A stretch of 64,000 bases of DNA. It comes from Bacteroidia bacterium. GTDB taxonomy: Bacteria > Bacteroidota > Bacteroidia > CAIKAF01. Below the pieces are notes generated by a model, which saw nothing but the letters and a program-made list of their open reading frames with translations, was not told where the DNA came from and did not search any database. The stretch lies in assembly GCA_030427255.1 (NCBI GenBank), contig JAUHWY010000009.1, positions 1-64,000 of the forward strand, in the 5' to 3' direction. This document shows, piece by piece, positions 43,445 through 51,135 of this stretch (its first letter is position 1; each line of letters starts with the position of its first letter). A program made the position numbers and the translations under genes.

Positions 43445-44317
43445 CTAAAGAAATTTCCCGGGTATTTTATTCTCGGTATACACGGTATAGGCTTGGTCCT
43501 TGCCGCCAAAGCTTTGGTAAAAATTGGCTACTGCTTTTTGGTTTGACCCACCAAAATCAACAAATTCTAAGCCTTCTTTTTCCGCCCTGTTCAATAGCTC
43601 GTGAAATAAAAAATACATGGCTCCACTTTTCTTGCCCAGCTCATTTACCGAACCGTGGATATAAGTTAGGCTGTTTTTATACACAAAAAAACAGGCCACG
43701 GCATGACAGTTTCTGTCTTGGTCTTGAATCGAATAATTCCAGGCCAAACCGCGCTCTGTCCCTGCCAACATTAAACGCAATATGGCCTCCTTCCATTTCC
43801 CTTGCAAATGAGGCAAGTGTTTTCCTCGATTAGAGAAAAAAGACTCGTTAATAAACTCCGGACTGCTAGGCGCTAATGCCAAATGGAAATGTTTCGTCTT
43901 CTTTAGGTTACGGACCGCATTTTTTTTGAGTTCCAAAGGAAAGTTAGCTCTTTGGTATACCCGTTGATTGCCAACCATACCGGGCCAATCCAAGTGCAGC
44001 CCCATTTTTACAACACTTTTGGCAATGCTTTTGCGGAACTCAGAGAAATGCGGAAGTTCTTCAGGATTGGGAGAATAAGGGCCTGAAGGTCGACACCAAA
44101 TGGGCTGAAGGTAACTCACGGGGAAGCCCAATAGATTGCGGTGGGCCGCTTGTATCATGGTAGCCGTTTGTGGATGGTAAAACCCGGTCCAATTTTGGCC
44201 AACCAAAGCGTCCCAAAACCAGGAGTTTCCAAATACTAGAGCATTGCTACAGGCCTGCAGCTGCTTGTCCCACCAATCCGGGTCTAAATTTTTCCTTGGA
44301 ATGCATGTAAAACTCAT
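43445..44317 (-). CDS. FemAB/GNAT-like acyltransferase
   Basis: A 290-residue protein with two GNAT-like lobes, similar to the FemAB/BioF2-like families that add amino acids or acyl groups to cell-wall or surface molecules. Visible features: a first lobe with LGFPVSYLQPIWCRPSGPY, a linker with LKKNAVRNLKKTKHF, and a second lobe with CHAVACFFVYKNSLTYIHGS, FLFHELLNRAEKEGLEFVDF and GGSNQKAVANFYQSFGG, the classic 'FK-x-FG' ending of such enzymes. Substrate unknown. It overlaps the deacetylase gene by 4 bases, so the two probably modify the same glycan. Confidence 0.75.
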   Translation of the reverse strand: MSFTCIPRKNLDPDWWDKQLQACSNALVFGNSWFWDALVGQNWTGFYHPQTATMIQAAHRNLLGFPVSYLQPIWCRPSGPYSPNPEELPHFSEFRKSIAKSVVKMGLHLDWPGMVGNQRVYQRANFPLELKKNAVRNLKKTKHFHLALAPSSPEFINESFFSNRGKHLPHLQGKWKEAILRLMLAGTERGLAWNYSIQDQDRNCHAVACFFVYKNSLTYIHGSVNELGKKSGAMYFLFHELLNRAEKEGLEFVDFGGSNQKAVANFYQSFGGKDQAYTVYTENKIPGKFL

Positions 44318-45684
44318 ATGCGTTCAGGGCTTGGCTGGGTTTGGTTTTCAGCCATGAGCTCCATGGCCAACTTTAGGTGCTTCTTATACAACTTTTTCCA
44401 GGGCAGGGCCTCCGCCTCTCTAGCAAAGCTTCGGTCGTGCCAAATGCTGGAAAAGCAGCCTCCATACGCACTTAATGTCTCCATCATTTCCCTTGTTATT
44501 TCCCAAGCTTTTTTAGGACTGCACACTTGATGGTACCTAAATACCGTTTCCATTAAAGCAAATGGATGTATTCTTAAGGGGAGCTGTTTGTTGGTTCTAG
44601 GGTCAAAAGCATAAAAACTGTGTGCAATTCCGGCTCTGTAACCTAAACTATGGGCATAACCCAAGGAATAATCGTGGGAAAACCCGGCAGCACCTGCTTC
44701 ATGAACCCAGTCGGGCCAATCCATTTTTAAAAAATGGCGTCTTACATGTTTGAGGTCGTCCTCATTGCGAATAAAAGCGGCCAGTGCTTGCTTTTCCCGC
44801 TCCAAAACATCGGGTCTTTTATAGCTGGAATAGCTGGGATGCAAGGACACAGGTCCAATTTTTTTTAGGCGTTTTATTAGCTTCTTGTACGGCCTTCTGT
44901 TGGGAGGCAAGCCATGGTCGTATTTGCTTTTGGGGCTTGCCAAAACAAAAATTCTGACCCGAATGTGGTACCTCACAATTTGTTTCCTAATCCAGAAATA
45001 GCCGTCGTAAGGGTCTTCCGCTTTCTTTAATAAAAGCGATTGTCGGTTTTTAAAGTCTTCGCCTGCGCCCTTGATCAAATCCAAGGCCAAGCCTCCCATG
45101 TTTCTCCAAAGGGGTTTGCCTTCAAATTTAAATCCATTGTCGATGTCAAGGGTCGATAAAAAGTCAAAATGGGGTGGTGGGAAAACAAGCCAAGGAAAAA
45201 GTGCCTCTAAGCGGTTCAGAAGCTCTCTTGCCCATATATTTACTATAGGAAGCTGCAAAAATTCATGCTTAAAGGCCAAGCTGTGTTTAGGCGCAAATCG
45301 GCCATGGGAATCTCGAGGCCCCGGCAAATACTCTTCATATCTGCTTACCAACCAAAATACCGCGGAAAACAGGTCAAAATCCGGCCACTCGCTGCCCTCC
45401 ATGGGAAATAACTTCACATCCTTCCCTTTCCCCTTTACCGATATTTTTTTCCGCTCCAATCCGGACTCTTCTAAAAGTCCGGCGTTTGGAATATACAGGC
45501 CTTTCCGTTCCGGGGCTAGTCCATAAAAAATAGTTGGCTCTCGCTCCTCAACCTCATTTGCAGAGGTGTAAACTGCATAAGGAATAGGATTTGCCGGCAA
45601 TTCCGAGAATAAAAGCTCCAAAACGTAACGGAGCCGTTCGGTCTCTTTGGCGCATACTACATGAATTATTGAGCCGTTTTTCAT
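44314..45684 (-). CDS. polysaccharide deacetylase family protein (DUF7033 N-terminus)
   Basis: A 456-residue protein. The third in-frame ATG (45684) is chosen because it gives the family's short N-terminus (MKNGSIIHVVCAKETERLRY) and lies 6 bases after a -7-like TACCTTTA. The N-terminal ~120 residues match DUF7033; the C-terminal NodB-like barrel has FLSTLDIDNGF (metal-binding Asp pair), VSLHPSYSSYKRP (His) and WPDWVHEAGAAGFSHDYSLG with the last catalytic region. Such proteins remove acetyl groups from surface glycans. It precedes the FemAB-like gene (4-base overlap). Confidence 0.82.
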   Translation of the reverse strand: MKNGSIIHVVCAKETERLRYVLELLFSELPANPIPYAVYTSANEVEEREPTIFYGLAPERKGLYIPNAGLLEESGLERKKISVKGKGKDVKLFPMEGSEWPDFDLFSAVFWLVSRYEEYLPGPRDSHGRFAPKHSLAFKHEFLQLPIVNIWARELLNRLEALFPWLVFPPPHFDFLSTLDIDNGFKFEGKPLWRNMGGLALDLIKGAGEDFKNRQSLLLKKAEDPYDGYFWIRKQIVRYHIRVRIFVLASPKSKYDHGLPPNRRPYKKLIKRLKKIGPVSLHPSYSSYKRPDVLEREKQALAAFIRNEDDLKHVRRHFLKMDWPDWVHEAGAAGFSHDYSLGYAHSLGYRAGIAHSFYAFDPRTNKQLPLRIHPFALMETVFRYHQVCSPKKAWEITREMMETLSAYGGCFSSIWHDRSFAREAEALPWKKLYKKHLKLAMELMAENQTQPSPERI

Positions 45685-45690
45685 GGGCCT

Positions 45691-45698
45691 TAAAGGTA
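45691..45698 (-). promoter_or_regulatory. -7-like element near the deacetylase start
   Basis: TACCTTTA on the minus strand, one mismatch to TAnnTTTG, 6 bases before the ATG at 45684. It supports the short reading of the gene and implies an almost leaderless transcript. Confidence 0.35.
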
Positions 45699-45730
45699 AG
45701 TTTTCCTTAGAATCCATGGAACGGCCTGAT

Positions 45731-45764
45731 TTTTGCTCTCCCTCAGTCAAAGCATGTACTTTTG
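45731..45764 (+). promoter_or_regulatory. promoter of the NtrC-type regulator gene
   Basis: TTG within TTTTG (45731-45735), a 21-base spacer, then TACTTTTG (45757-45764), an exact TAnnTTTG. ATG follows after 35 bases. Confidence 0.6.
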
Positions 45765-45799
45765 CATGGTAAGTGCATTGAATTTGTAAATCTATTGAT

Positions 45800-46975
45800 A
45801 TGGCCCATATTTTGGTAATCGATGACCAACAAAGTGTTCGAAACAGTTTTCGGGAAGTACTGGAGTATGAAGATTTTTCGGTAGATGAAGCCGAAGACGG
45901 TCAAAAAGGGCTCGACCTAGTTCGAAAAACAGCCTACGATGCCGTATTATGCGATATTAAAATGCCAAAAATGGACGGTATTGAGTTCCTCGAAAGGGTA
46001 GTAGGCCTTGGCATTGAGGTTCCGGTAATTATGATAAGCGGCCACGGCAATATTGAAACTGCGGTGGATGCCATTAAGAAGGGAGCTTACGATTATATCC
46101 CCAAACCTATCGATTTGCCTCGGTTGTTGGTAACCGTCCGCAATGCCCTTGAAAAGAAAAACTTGGTTACCGAAACCAAACAGCTAAAGAAAAAGGTCTC
46201 TAAGGGAAAGGTTCGCGATATTGTAGGCGAATCTGAACCGGTGCGCAAAATTAAAGAGCTCATAGAGCGTGTTGCTCCTACCGATGCACGCGTGATGGTA
46301 ACCGGGAGTAATGGAACCGGTAAGGAATTGGTAGCGCGTTGGATACATGAGCTTAGCCCTAGAGCCTCCGGTCCAATGGTTGAAGTTAATTGCGCGGCTA
46401 TTCCATCCGAGTTGATTGAATCCGAGCTTTTCGGGCACGAAAAAGGCGCCTTTACCTCCGCAGTAAAACAGCGCCAAGGAAAGTTTGAACTGGCCAATAA
46501 AGGAACTCTTTTTCTTGATGAAATCGGTGATATGAGCCTTTCCGCTCAAGCCAAGGTCCTTAGAGCACTGCAAGAAAATAAAATTACTAGGGTAGGGGGC
46601 GACAAAGAAATTAAGGTGGATGTGCGTGTAGTGGCAGCAACCAACAAAGACTTACGCAAGGAAATCGACGAGGGTCGCTTTCGCGAAGATTTGTTTCACC
46701 GCCTTAATGTAATTCCCATTCACGTTCCCAATCTTAACGACAGAAAGGAAGATATCCCCTTGCTGGCACTCACCTTTCTGGAAGAAATTCTAGAAGATCA
46801 GGGAATGCCCAAAAAGACCTTTAGCTCCGATGCACTCGAGCAGCTTCAGCAAATTCAGTGGACAGGAAACATCCGCGAATTGAGAAATGTGGTGGAGCGC
46901 CTCATTATTCTTTGCGACCAAAAAATAACCGGCGAAGACGTTCAAATTTTTGCAAAGCCCAACAAGTCAGCTTAA
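45800..46975 (+). CDS. NtrC-type response regulator with AAA+ domain, no HTH domain
   Basis: A 391-residue two-domain regulator. The receiver (1-120) has acidic Asp8/Asp9, phospho-acceptor Asp52 (CDIKMPKMDG) and the switch Lys in YIPKPID. The AAA+ domain (~140-380) has Walker A GSNGTGKE (169-176), the sigma-54-contacting loop as GAFTSA (216-221) where most have GAFTGA, Walker B LFLDEIGDM and the C-terminal GNIRELRNVVERL. It stops ~20 residues later: there is no Fis-type helix-turn-helix, so it either activates from solution, as FleQ-less or FlgR-like regulators do, or is recruited by another protein. No histidine kinase is adjacent. Confidence 0.9.
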   Translation: MAHILVIDDQQSVRNSFREVLEYEDFSVDEAEDGQKGLDLVRKTAYDAVLCDIKMPKMDGIEFLERVVGLGIEVPVIMISGHGNIETAVDAIKKGAYDYIPKPIDLPRLLVTVRNALEKKNLVTETKQLKKKVSKGKVRDIVGESEPVRKIKELIERVAPTDARVMVTGSNGTGKELVARWIHELSPRASGPMVEVNCAAIPSELIESELFGHEKGAFTSAVKQRQGKFELANKGTLFLDEIGDMSLSAQAKVLRALQENKITRVGGDKEIKVDVRVVAATNKDLRKEIDEGRFREDLFHRLNVIPIHVPNLNDRKEDIPLLALTFLEEILEDQGMPKKTFSSDALEQLQQIQWTGNIRELRNVVERLIILCDQKITGEDVQIFAKPNKSA

Positions 46976-47634
46976 TACTGCCTAGAGCCAAAGATTTGAC
47001 TGCCTATCCGCAACATGGTGCTGCCTTGGGCAAGGGCTATTCCATAATCTTGACTCATGCCCATGCTCAATTCTTTCCAATCAGTACCGGCCTGTGGTTT
47101 GGTTTCCTCAAATAGCTGCTTTAAAAAGGCAAACTCCGACTCAATCCGGGCATTATCCTCCGTTAGACTTGCCATGCCCATTAAACCACGTGGCTTAATG
47201 TATGGATGGTCAAACAAAACTTCTTTTCGAATAAATTCCCTAAAGGCTTCCGGACTAAAACCATATTTGCTCTCCTCTTGAGCAATATGGATTTGGAACA
47301 AAATGCCTACCTCGGTTTGTTGTTTCTCGGATTCTTTTAGCAGCTCTCTATACAGTCTGGGACTATCCACGCTGTGGATTAAATGCACCAAAGGCAATAC
47401 CTGCTTTACTTTATTGCGTTGCAAGTGCCCAATCATATGCCAGCGTGTGTCGCTAGGCATTAAGGGTACTTTTTGGCTTAACTCCTGCACTTTGTTTTCT
47501 CCAAAATCCCGCACGCCTATTTCATAGAGTTTTTTTATAGCCTCTACGGGGTGGGTTTTTGACACAGCCACCAAACAAAGGTCATTTGGAAGACTGTTTT
47601 TTATCTTTTGATAAGCTTCCTCAGGGTATTTCAT
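46972..47634 (-). CDS. YggS/PROSC family pyridoxal-phosphate homeostasis protein
   Basis: A 220-residue PLP-binding TIM-barrel protein that buffers pyridoxal phosphate rather than catalysing a known reaction. PLP lysine is Lys26 in LVAVSKTHP. Other landmarks: FGENKVQEL, WHMIGHLQRNKV, LLVHSVDS-like LIHSVDSPRL, and the phosphate-binding ELSMGMSQDYGIAL followed by STMLRIGSQIFG. Length is normal. It sits last in the serC-serA-DUF1015 operon, two members of which (SerC directly) involve PLP, and its stop overlaps the convergent regulator gene by 4 bases. Confidence 0.93.
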   Translation of the reverse strand: MKYPEEAYQKIKNSLPNDLCLVAVSKTHPVEAIKKLYEIGVRDFGENKVQELSQKVPLMPSDTRWHMIGHLQRNKVKQVLPLVHLIHSVDSPRLYRELLKESEKQQTEVGILFQIHIAQEESKYGFSPEAFREFIRKEVLFDHPYIKPRGLMGMASLTEDNARIESEFAFLKQLFEETKPQAGTDWKELSMGMSQDYGIALAQGSTMLRIGSQIFGSRQY

Positions 47635-47642
47635 ACCGCAAG

Positions 47643-48836
47643 TTACAAAGCTTCTGCAAGGTCAAGCATAACCAAGCCGCTCAAAAGCTTTGGCTCAAAC
47701 CAAGTAGATTTTGGAGGCATATGGTGCCCTCGGTCGGCAATGGCTCTAAACTGTTTGTGGCTTACTGCGGGCAACGCAATGGCTACCTGCCACTTTCCTC
47801 CCTTTACCTTGGCCTCTAAGCTTTGTCGGCTAATATCACCGCCCAAGAAACCAAGCCTATCGTCTTTGCGTGGGTCTTCAATGCCTAAGTCCGGTCCCAA
47901 TACTTCGTTTTGCAATTTTTCGGATGCGATATCCAATAATCCCCAAGCTTCTTTCGGTCGCAAAATATACCAACTGTCCTTAACAAACATGGCCAGCTCT
48001 CCCTGCGGAGGCGGAAAAGTAGCCAAGCCTTTAGTGACAAGGAAGTACCGATTCCAAAGGTTCCAGAATCCTTCGCCCTCCAATACATCCAAGCCTCTTA
48101 ATAAACGATGAAAAGGCAGCAAGCCGGCTTCTTCTTCAGGAAAAACGGCGCAAAGTAAATATTGATCAGCTCCGGTACTCTTTCCTTGCGCTTTGCGTTC
48201 TTCGGCCAACCGAAACGAAGAGGCCATGCGGTGATGACCATCGGCAATATAAAAGCAAGCCACCTCAGAAAAATACTGCTCTATGGAGGCTATATCTTTT
48301 GGATGGTCTATGCGCCAAAGTTCATGTGTGCCAAAACCCTCCATGGCAAATTGCACCTCAGGAGCTTTGTTCAATACCCTTTGCGTGGGGGGCTTTTTTC
48401 CTCTAGGAGAAACATAGGTTAAATACACCGGCTCTGCATTGAGGTTGAGTTGTCCCAAATAGGCACTCAATTGAGCCTCTCTAGCTTCTAGGGTGTCTTC
48501 GTGTTTTTTTAACTGAGCTGCCCCGTCCTCTCCAAAAGCGGGAACAACACCTATAATGCCGGTATAGACATGGCCATGGTTGTGTTGTCTATATAAATAA
48601 TAGCCTGCCTCAGTGTCCCGAGCAAAAACACCGCGCTTTTGCATCTCCTCAAATATAATACGGCGGTTTTCTCCCAAATTTTCTTGGGCCAAAATCACTT
48701 GAAGGTAACAATCCGGAGCTTCTTCTTTGAGCCTCTCTAAATCTTGAGGAGTGTAACGGTCAAAAGGAAGGCTTACAATAGACGCTGCGTCTTTAGCCCG
48801 CGGCAACAAGCCGTGAAAGGGCTTTAAAACGGCCAT
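47643..48836 (-). CDS. DUF1015 protein with SerK/ParB-like ADGHHR motif
   Basis: A 397-residue DUF1015 protein. Conserved landmarks: VSLPFDRYTPQDLERL near the N-terminus, KKHEDTLEARE (~110-120) and the signature YIADGHHRMASSFRL (196-210). The ADGHHR motif is also the nucleotide/phosphoserine-binding motif of free-serine kinases (SerK, SbnI) in the ParB/sulfiredoxin superfamily, which supports a role in serine or phosphoserine metabolism; this is inference. It lies directly between serA (3-base gap) and yggS (8-base gap) in a serine operon without serB. Confidence 0.88.
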   Translation of the reverse strand: MAVLKPFHGLLPRAKDAASIVSLPFDRYTPQDLERLKEEAPDCYLQVILAQENLGENRRIIFEEMQKRGVFARDTEAGYYLYRQHNHGHVYTGIIGVVPAFGEDGAAQLKKHEDTLEAREAQLSAYLGQLNLNAEPVYLTYVSPRGKKPPTQRVLNKAPEVQFAMEGFGTHELWRIDHPKDIASIEQYFSEVACFYIADGHHRMASSFRLAEERKAQGKSTGADQYLLCAVFPEEEAGLLPFHRLLRGLDVLEGEGFWNLWNRYFLVTKGLATFPPPQGELAMFVKDSWYILRPKEAWGLLDIASEKLQNEVLGPDLGIEDPRKDDRLGFLGGDISRQSLEAKVKGGKWQVAIALPAVSHKQFRAIADRGHHMPPKSTWFEPKLLSGLVMLDLAEAL

Positions 48837-48839
48837 AGC

Positions 48840-49811
48840 TTAAGAAAAATGCTCCACCAACCGTTCCACCATTTCTTCCCCAATCCTTTGCTGGGCCTCC
48901 TGTGTCGATCCTCCAATATGAGGGGAAACAGAAATCTTGTCGTGGTTCAGCAAGGCAGCTTTGGGCTTGGGCTCTCCCTCAAATACATCGAGGCAGGCAA
49001 ATCCTACTTTTCCGCCGGCTAAGGCATCCAACAAGGCTTCTTCATCCAATATTCCTCCACGGGCTGTATTGATAAGTACCACTCCATCTTTCATTTGTTC
49101 CATCTCGGCAGCACCTACCAAGGCTTTACCATCTTCAGGCATAGGAACATGGAAGGTAATGGCATCGCTGTGCTCAAACACTTCTTCCAAACTTACGGTG
49201 TCGTATTGAATGGTAAAGGTGTCGCCTGTTTGCAAAAAATCAATGTCCAACTCGGCTTGCTTTACTACAGGGTCGTAGGGTAATACCCGCATTCCCAAAC
49301 CTAAGGCAATCTTGGCTGTGGCCTGTCCAATTCTCCCAAACCCAACAATACCTAAGGTTTTTCCTTTCAATTCAAAGGCGGAAGCATAGGATTTTTTGAG
49401 CGCCGAAAACTCCTCTTGGCCCTTAATGGGCATTACTCGGTTGCTGTGATGCAAAAAACGAGCTACCGAAAACAGGTGGGCAAAAACCGATTCAGCCACC
49501 GAATGGGTGGAGCTGTTTGGGGTATTGGTTACGGTTCTTCCTAAGGAACGACCATAAGCCACATCAATATTGTCCATTCCTACACCACCGCGACCTACAA
49601 ACTCCAAGTTAGGACAGGCGTCGAATAAGGATTCCCGCACCTTGGTGGCAGAGCGCACCAATAGAGCTTTTACCCCTTCTTGATTTATATAGCTTGCTAA
49701 GTCGTCCTGAGCTACCTTGTCGGTAATTACCTCAAAGCCTTTTTCGCGTAAGGACGCTACGGCATCGGCCGCCAAGCCATCGTTGGCTAAAATTTTGACT
49801 CCTTTCATCAT
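48840..49811 (-). CDS. serA: D-3-phosphoglycerate dehydrogenase (short form)
   Basis: First enzyme of serine synthesis, oxidising 3-phosphoglycerate to 3-phosphohydroxypyruvate with NAD. The 323-residue protein is a two-domain D-2-hydroxyacid dehydrogenase without the C-terminal ACT domain, so serine feedback by that route is absent. Motifs: GRGGVGMDNIDV, Rossmann GFGRIG (157-162), catalytic Arg in NTARGGILDEEALLDAL, Glu in the same helix, and His in SPHIGGSTQEAQ. Assignment as SerA rather than another hydroxyacid dehydrogenase rests on its position: it overlaps serC by 4 bases. Confidence 0.92.
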   Translation of the reverse strand: MMKGVKILANDGLAADAVASLREKGFEVITDKVAQDDLASYINQEGVKALLVRSATKVRESLFDACPNLEFVGRGGVGMDNIDVAYGRSLGRTVTNTPNSSTHSVAESVFAHLFSVARFLHHSNRVMPIKGQEEFSALKKSYASAFELKGKTLGIVGFGRIGQATAKIALGLGMRVLPYDPVVKQAELDIDFLQTGDTFTIQYDTVSLEEVFEHSDAITFHVPMPEDGKALVGAAEMEQMKDGVVLINTARGGILDEEALLDALAGGKVGFACLDVFEGEPKPKAALLNHDKISVSPHIGGSTQEAQQRIGEEMVERLVEHFS

Positions 49812-50878
49812 CCGAATTTTTGAGCAAATTGGTTCATAACATCCACCAGCACATGCACACTTTCCAAAGGAAGGGCATTGTAGATGCTTGCTCGGTAGCC
49901 ACCCACCGACCGGTGTCCTTTGAGTCCGTTGATGCCGGCCTCTTTAAGCATGGCATCAAAATGCGATTTCAAACCTTCGTCTTCCAGCAAAAAGGTGGCA
50001 TTCATGCCGGAGCGAACCGCAGGATCCACCGTGCCTTTAAACATGGGATTACGGTCCAAGGCTTGGTAAAATGCATCCTTCTTAAGTTGATTCACCTTTC
50101 CAATCCAATCCAATCCGCCGTTTTCCTTTAACCATTCCAGGGTCAGCATGGTCACATATATGGCAAATACGGGGGGCGTGTTAAACATCGACTCTTTGGC
50201 AGCATGTACCTTATAGTCCAACATGGTAGGAATATCCCTTCCTGTTTTTCCCAAGGCCGATTTTTTCACAATCACCAGGGTGGTGCCGGCTGGTCCTATG
50301 TTTTTTTGCGCTCCTGCATAAATTAAATCGAACTTTTCGGCATCGAATGGACGACTGAACATATCGCTGGACATGTCGCAGACCAAGGGGCATTTGGCTT
50401 CAGGAAACTCTTGGTATTGAGTTCCGTAAATGGTGTTGTTGCTGGTAAAATGCAGGTAATCTGCATCGCTGGGAACCTCAATTTCAGGCAAGTAGGTATA
50501 CTGCTTATCGGCCGAAGAACCAATTACTTCTACTCGACCAATGCGCTTGGCTTCTTTAATGGCATTGGAGGCCCAAGTACCGGTATCTACGTAAGCAGCA
50601 TAGCCCGTGTCGCTCAAAAGGTTAAGCGCCGACATGTAAAACTGCATGCTGGCACCACCCTGCAAATACAAGACTTCGTACTCGTCTTTGGATAAGCCCG
50701 AAAGCTCGTACACCAATTGGCGCGCGCGCTCCATAACTTCAACAAACTCAGGTCCTCGATGCGAAACTTCAATTAAGGACAATCCTTTGTCTTGATAATT
50801 TTTTACGGCCTCTGAGGCTTTGCGTAACACTTCTTCGGGCAAAATAGCCGGCCCTGCGCTGAAATTGTGGATTTTCAT
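49808..50878 (-). CDS. serC: phosphoserine aminotransferase
   Basis: Transaminates 3-phosphohydroxypyruvate to O-phosphoserine, and 3-hydroxy-4-phosphohydroxybutyrate in PLP synthesis. The 356-residue length is standard. Start HNFSAGPAILPEEVL is the family's fingerprint; PLP Lys192 lies in YAGAQKNIGPAG; phosphate-binding GGASMQFYMSALNL and the C-terminal GHRSVGGYRASIYNALPLE are also typical. It leads the serC-serA-DUF1015-yggS operon. A TTG (50933-50931) and the near-consensus TTTCTTTG (50913-50906) upstream may form its promoter. Confidence 0.97.
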   Translation of the reverse strand: MKIHNFSAGPAILPEEVLRKASEAVKNYQDKGLSLIEVSHRGPEFVEVMERARQLVYELSGLSKDEYEVLYLQGGASMQFYMSALNLLSDTGYAAYVDTGTWASNAIKEAKRIGRVEVIGSSADKQYTYLPEIEVPSDADYLHFTSNNTIYGTQYQEFPEAKCPLVCDMSSDMFSRPFDAEKFDLIYAGAQKNIGPAGTTLVIVKKSALGKTGRDIPTMLDYKVHAAKESMFNTPPVFAIYVTMLTLEWLKENGGLDWIGKVNQLKKDAFYQALDRNPMFKGTVDPAVRSGMNATFLLEDEGLKSHFDAMLKEAGINGLKGHRSVGGYRASIYNALPLESVHVLVDVMNQFAQKFG

Positions 50879-50955
50879 GTTGTGATGTTGCGGTTGTACC
50901 TATTGCAAAGAAATGAAAATTCGGTCAATGCCAAGGTTTAAGTTTTTGCAATTTG

Positions 50956-51099
50956 GGGCGCCGGGCGGGCCCTTGCCTTTACTCCGGTGTAGCAAAGCCA
51001 CTTGGCTGCAAGGGCGCCCGGGAGCTTCCTGTGGTCGCTCCGCCCGCCCGGCAGCCAAGGGCTTTGCCACATCCGGGGTACCGGCGCGGTCCCTGCGCC
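50956..51099. repeat. family B long inverted-repeat element, copy 2
   Basis: Arms CCGGTGTAGCAAAGCCACTT (from ~50982) and AAGGGCTTTGCCACATCCGG (ending ~51077) enclose a centre with GGGAGCTTCC and CGCTCC; the right end is ACCGGCGCGGTCCCTGCGCC, the family's terminal motif. Located at the 3' end of the DUF4476 gene, after its terminator. Confidence 0.65.
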
Positions 51100-51135
51100 A
51101 AAAAAAATCCGCCCAAAGGCGGATTCTTTTTTTTT
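51099..51135. terminator. bidirectional Rho-independent terminator
   Basis: Stem AATCCGCC-CAAA-GGCGGATT (51106-51125) preceded by a run of A and followed by a run of T, so both strands give stem plus U-run. It sits at the end of the DUF4476 gene (minus strand). Confidence 0.88.

Noticed and set aside
46093..46573. Two open frames antisense to the NtrC-type regulator
   Set aside because: Both fall within the highly conserved AAA+ domain on the other strand; Ser/Leu-rich products typical of shadow frames.
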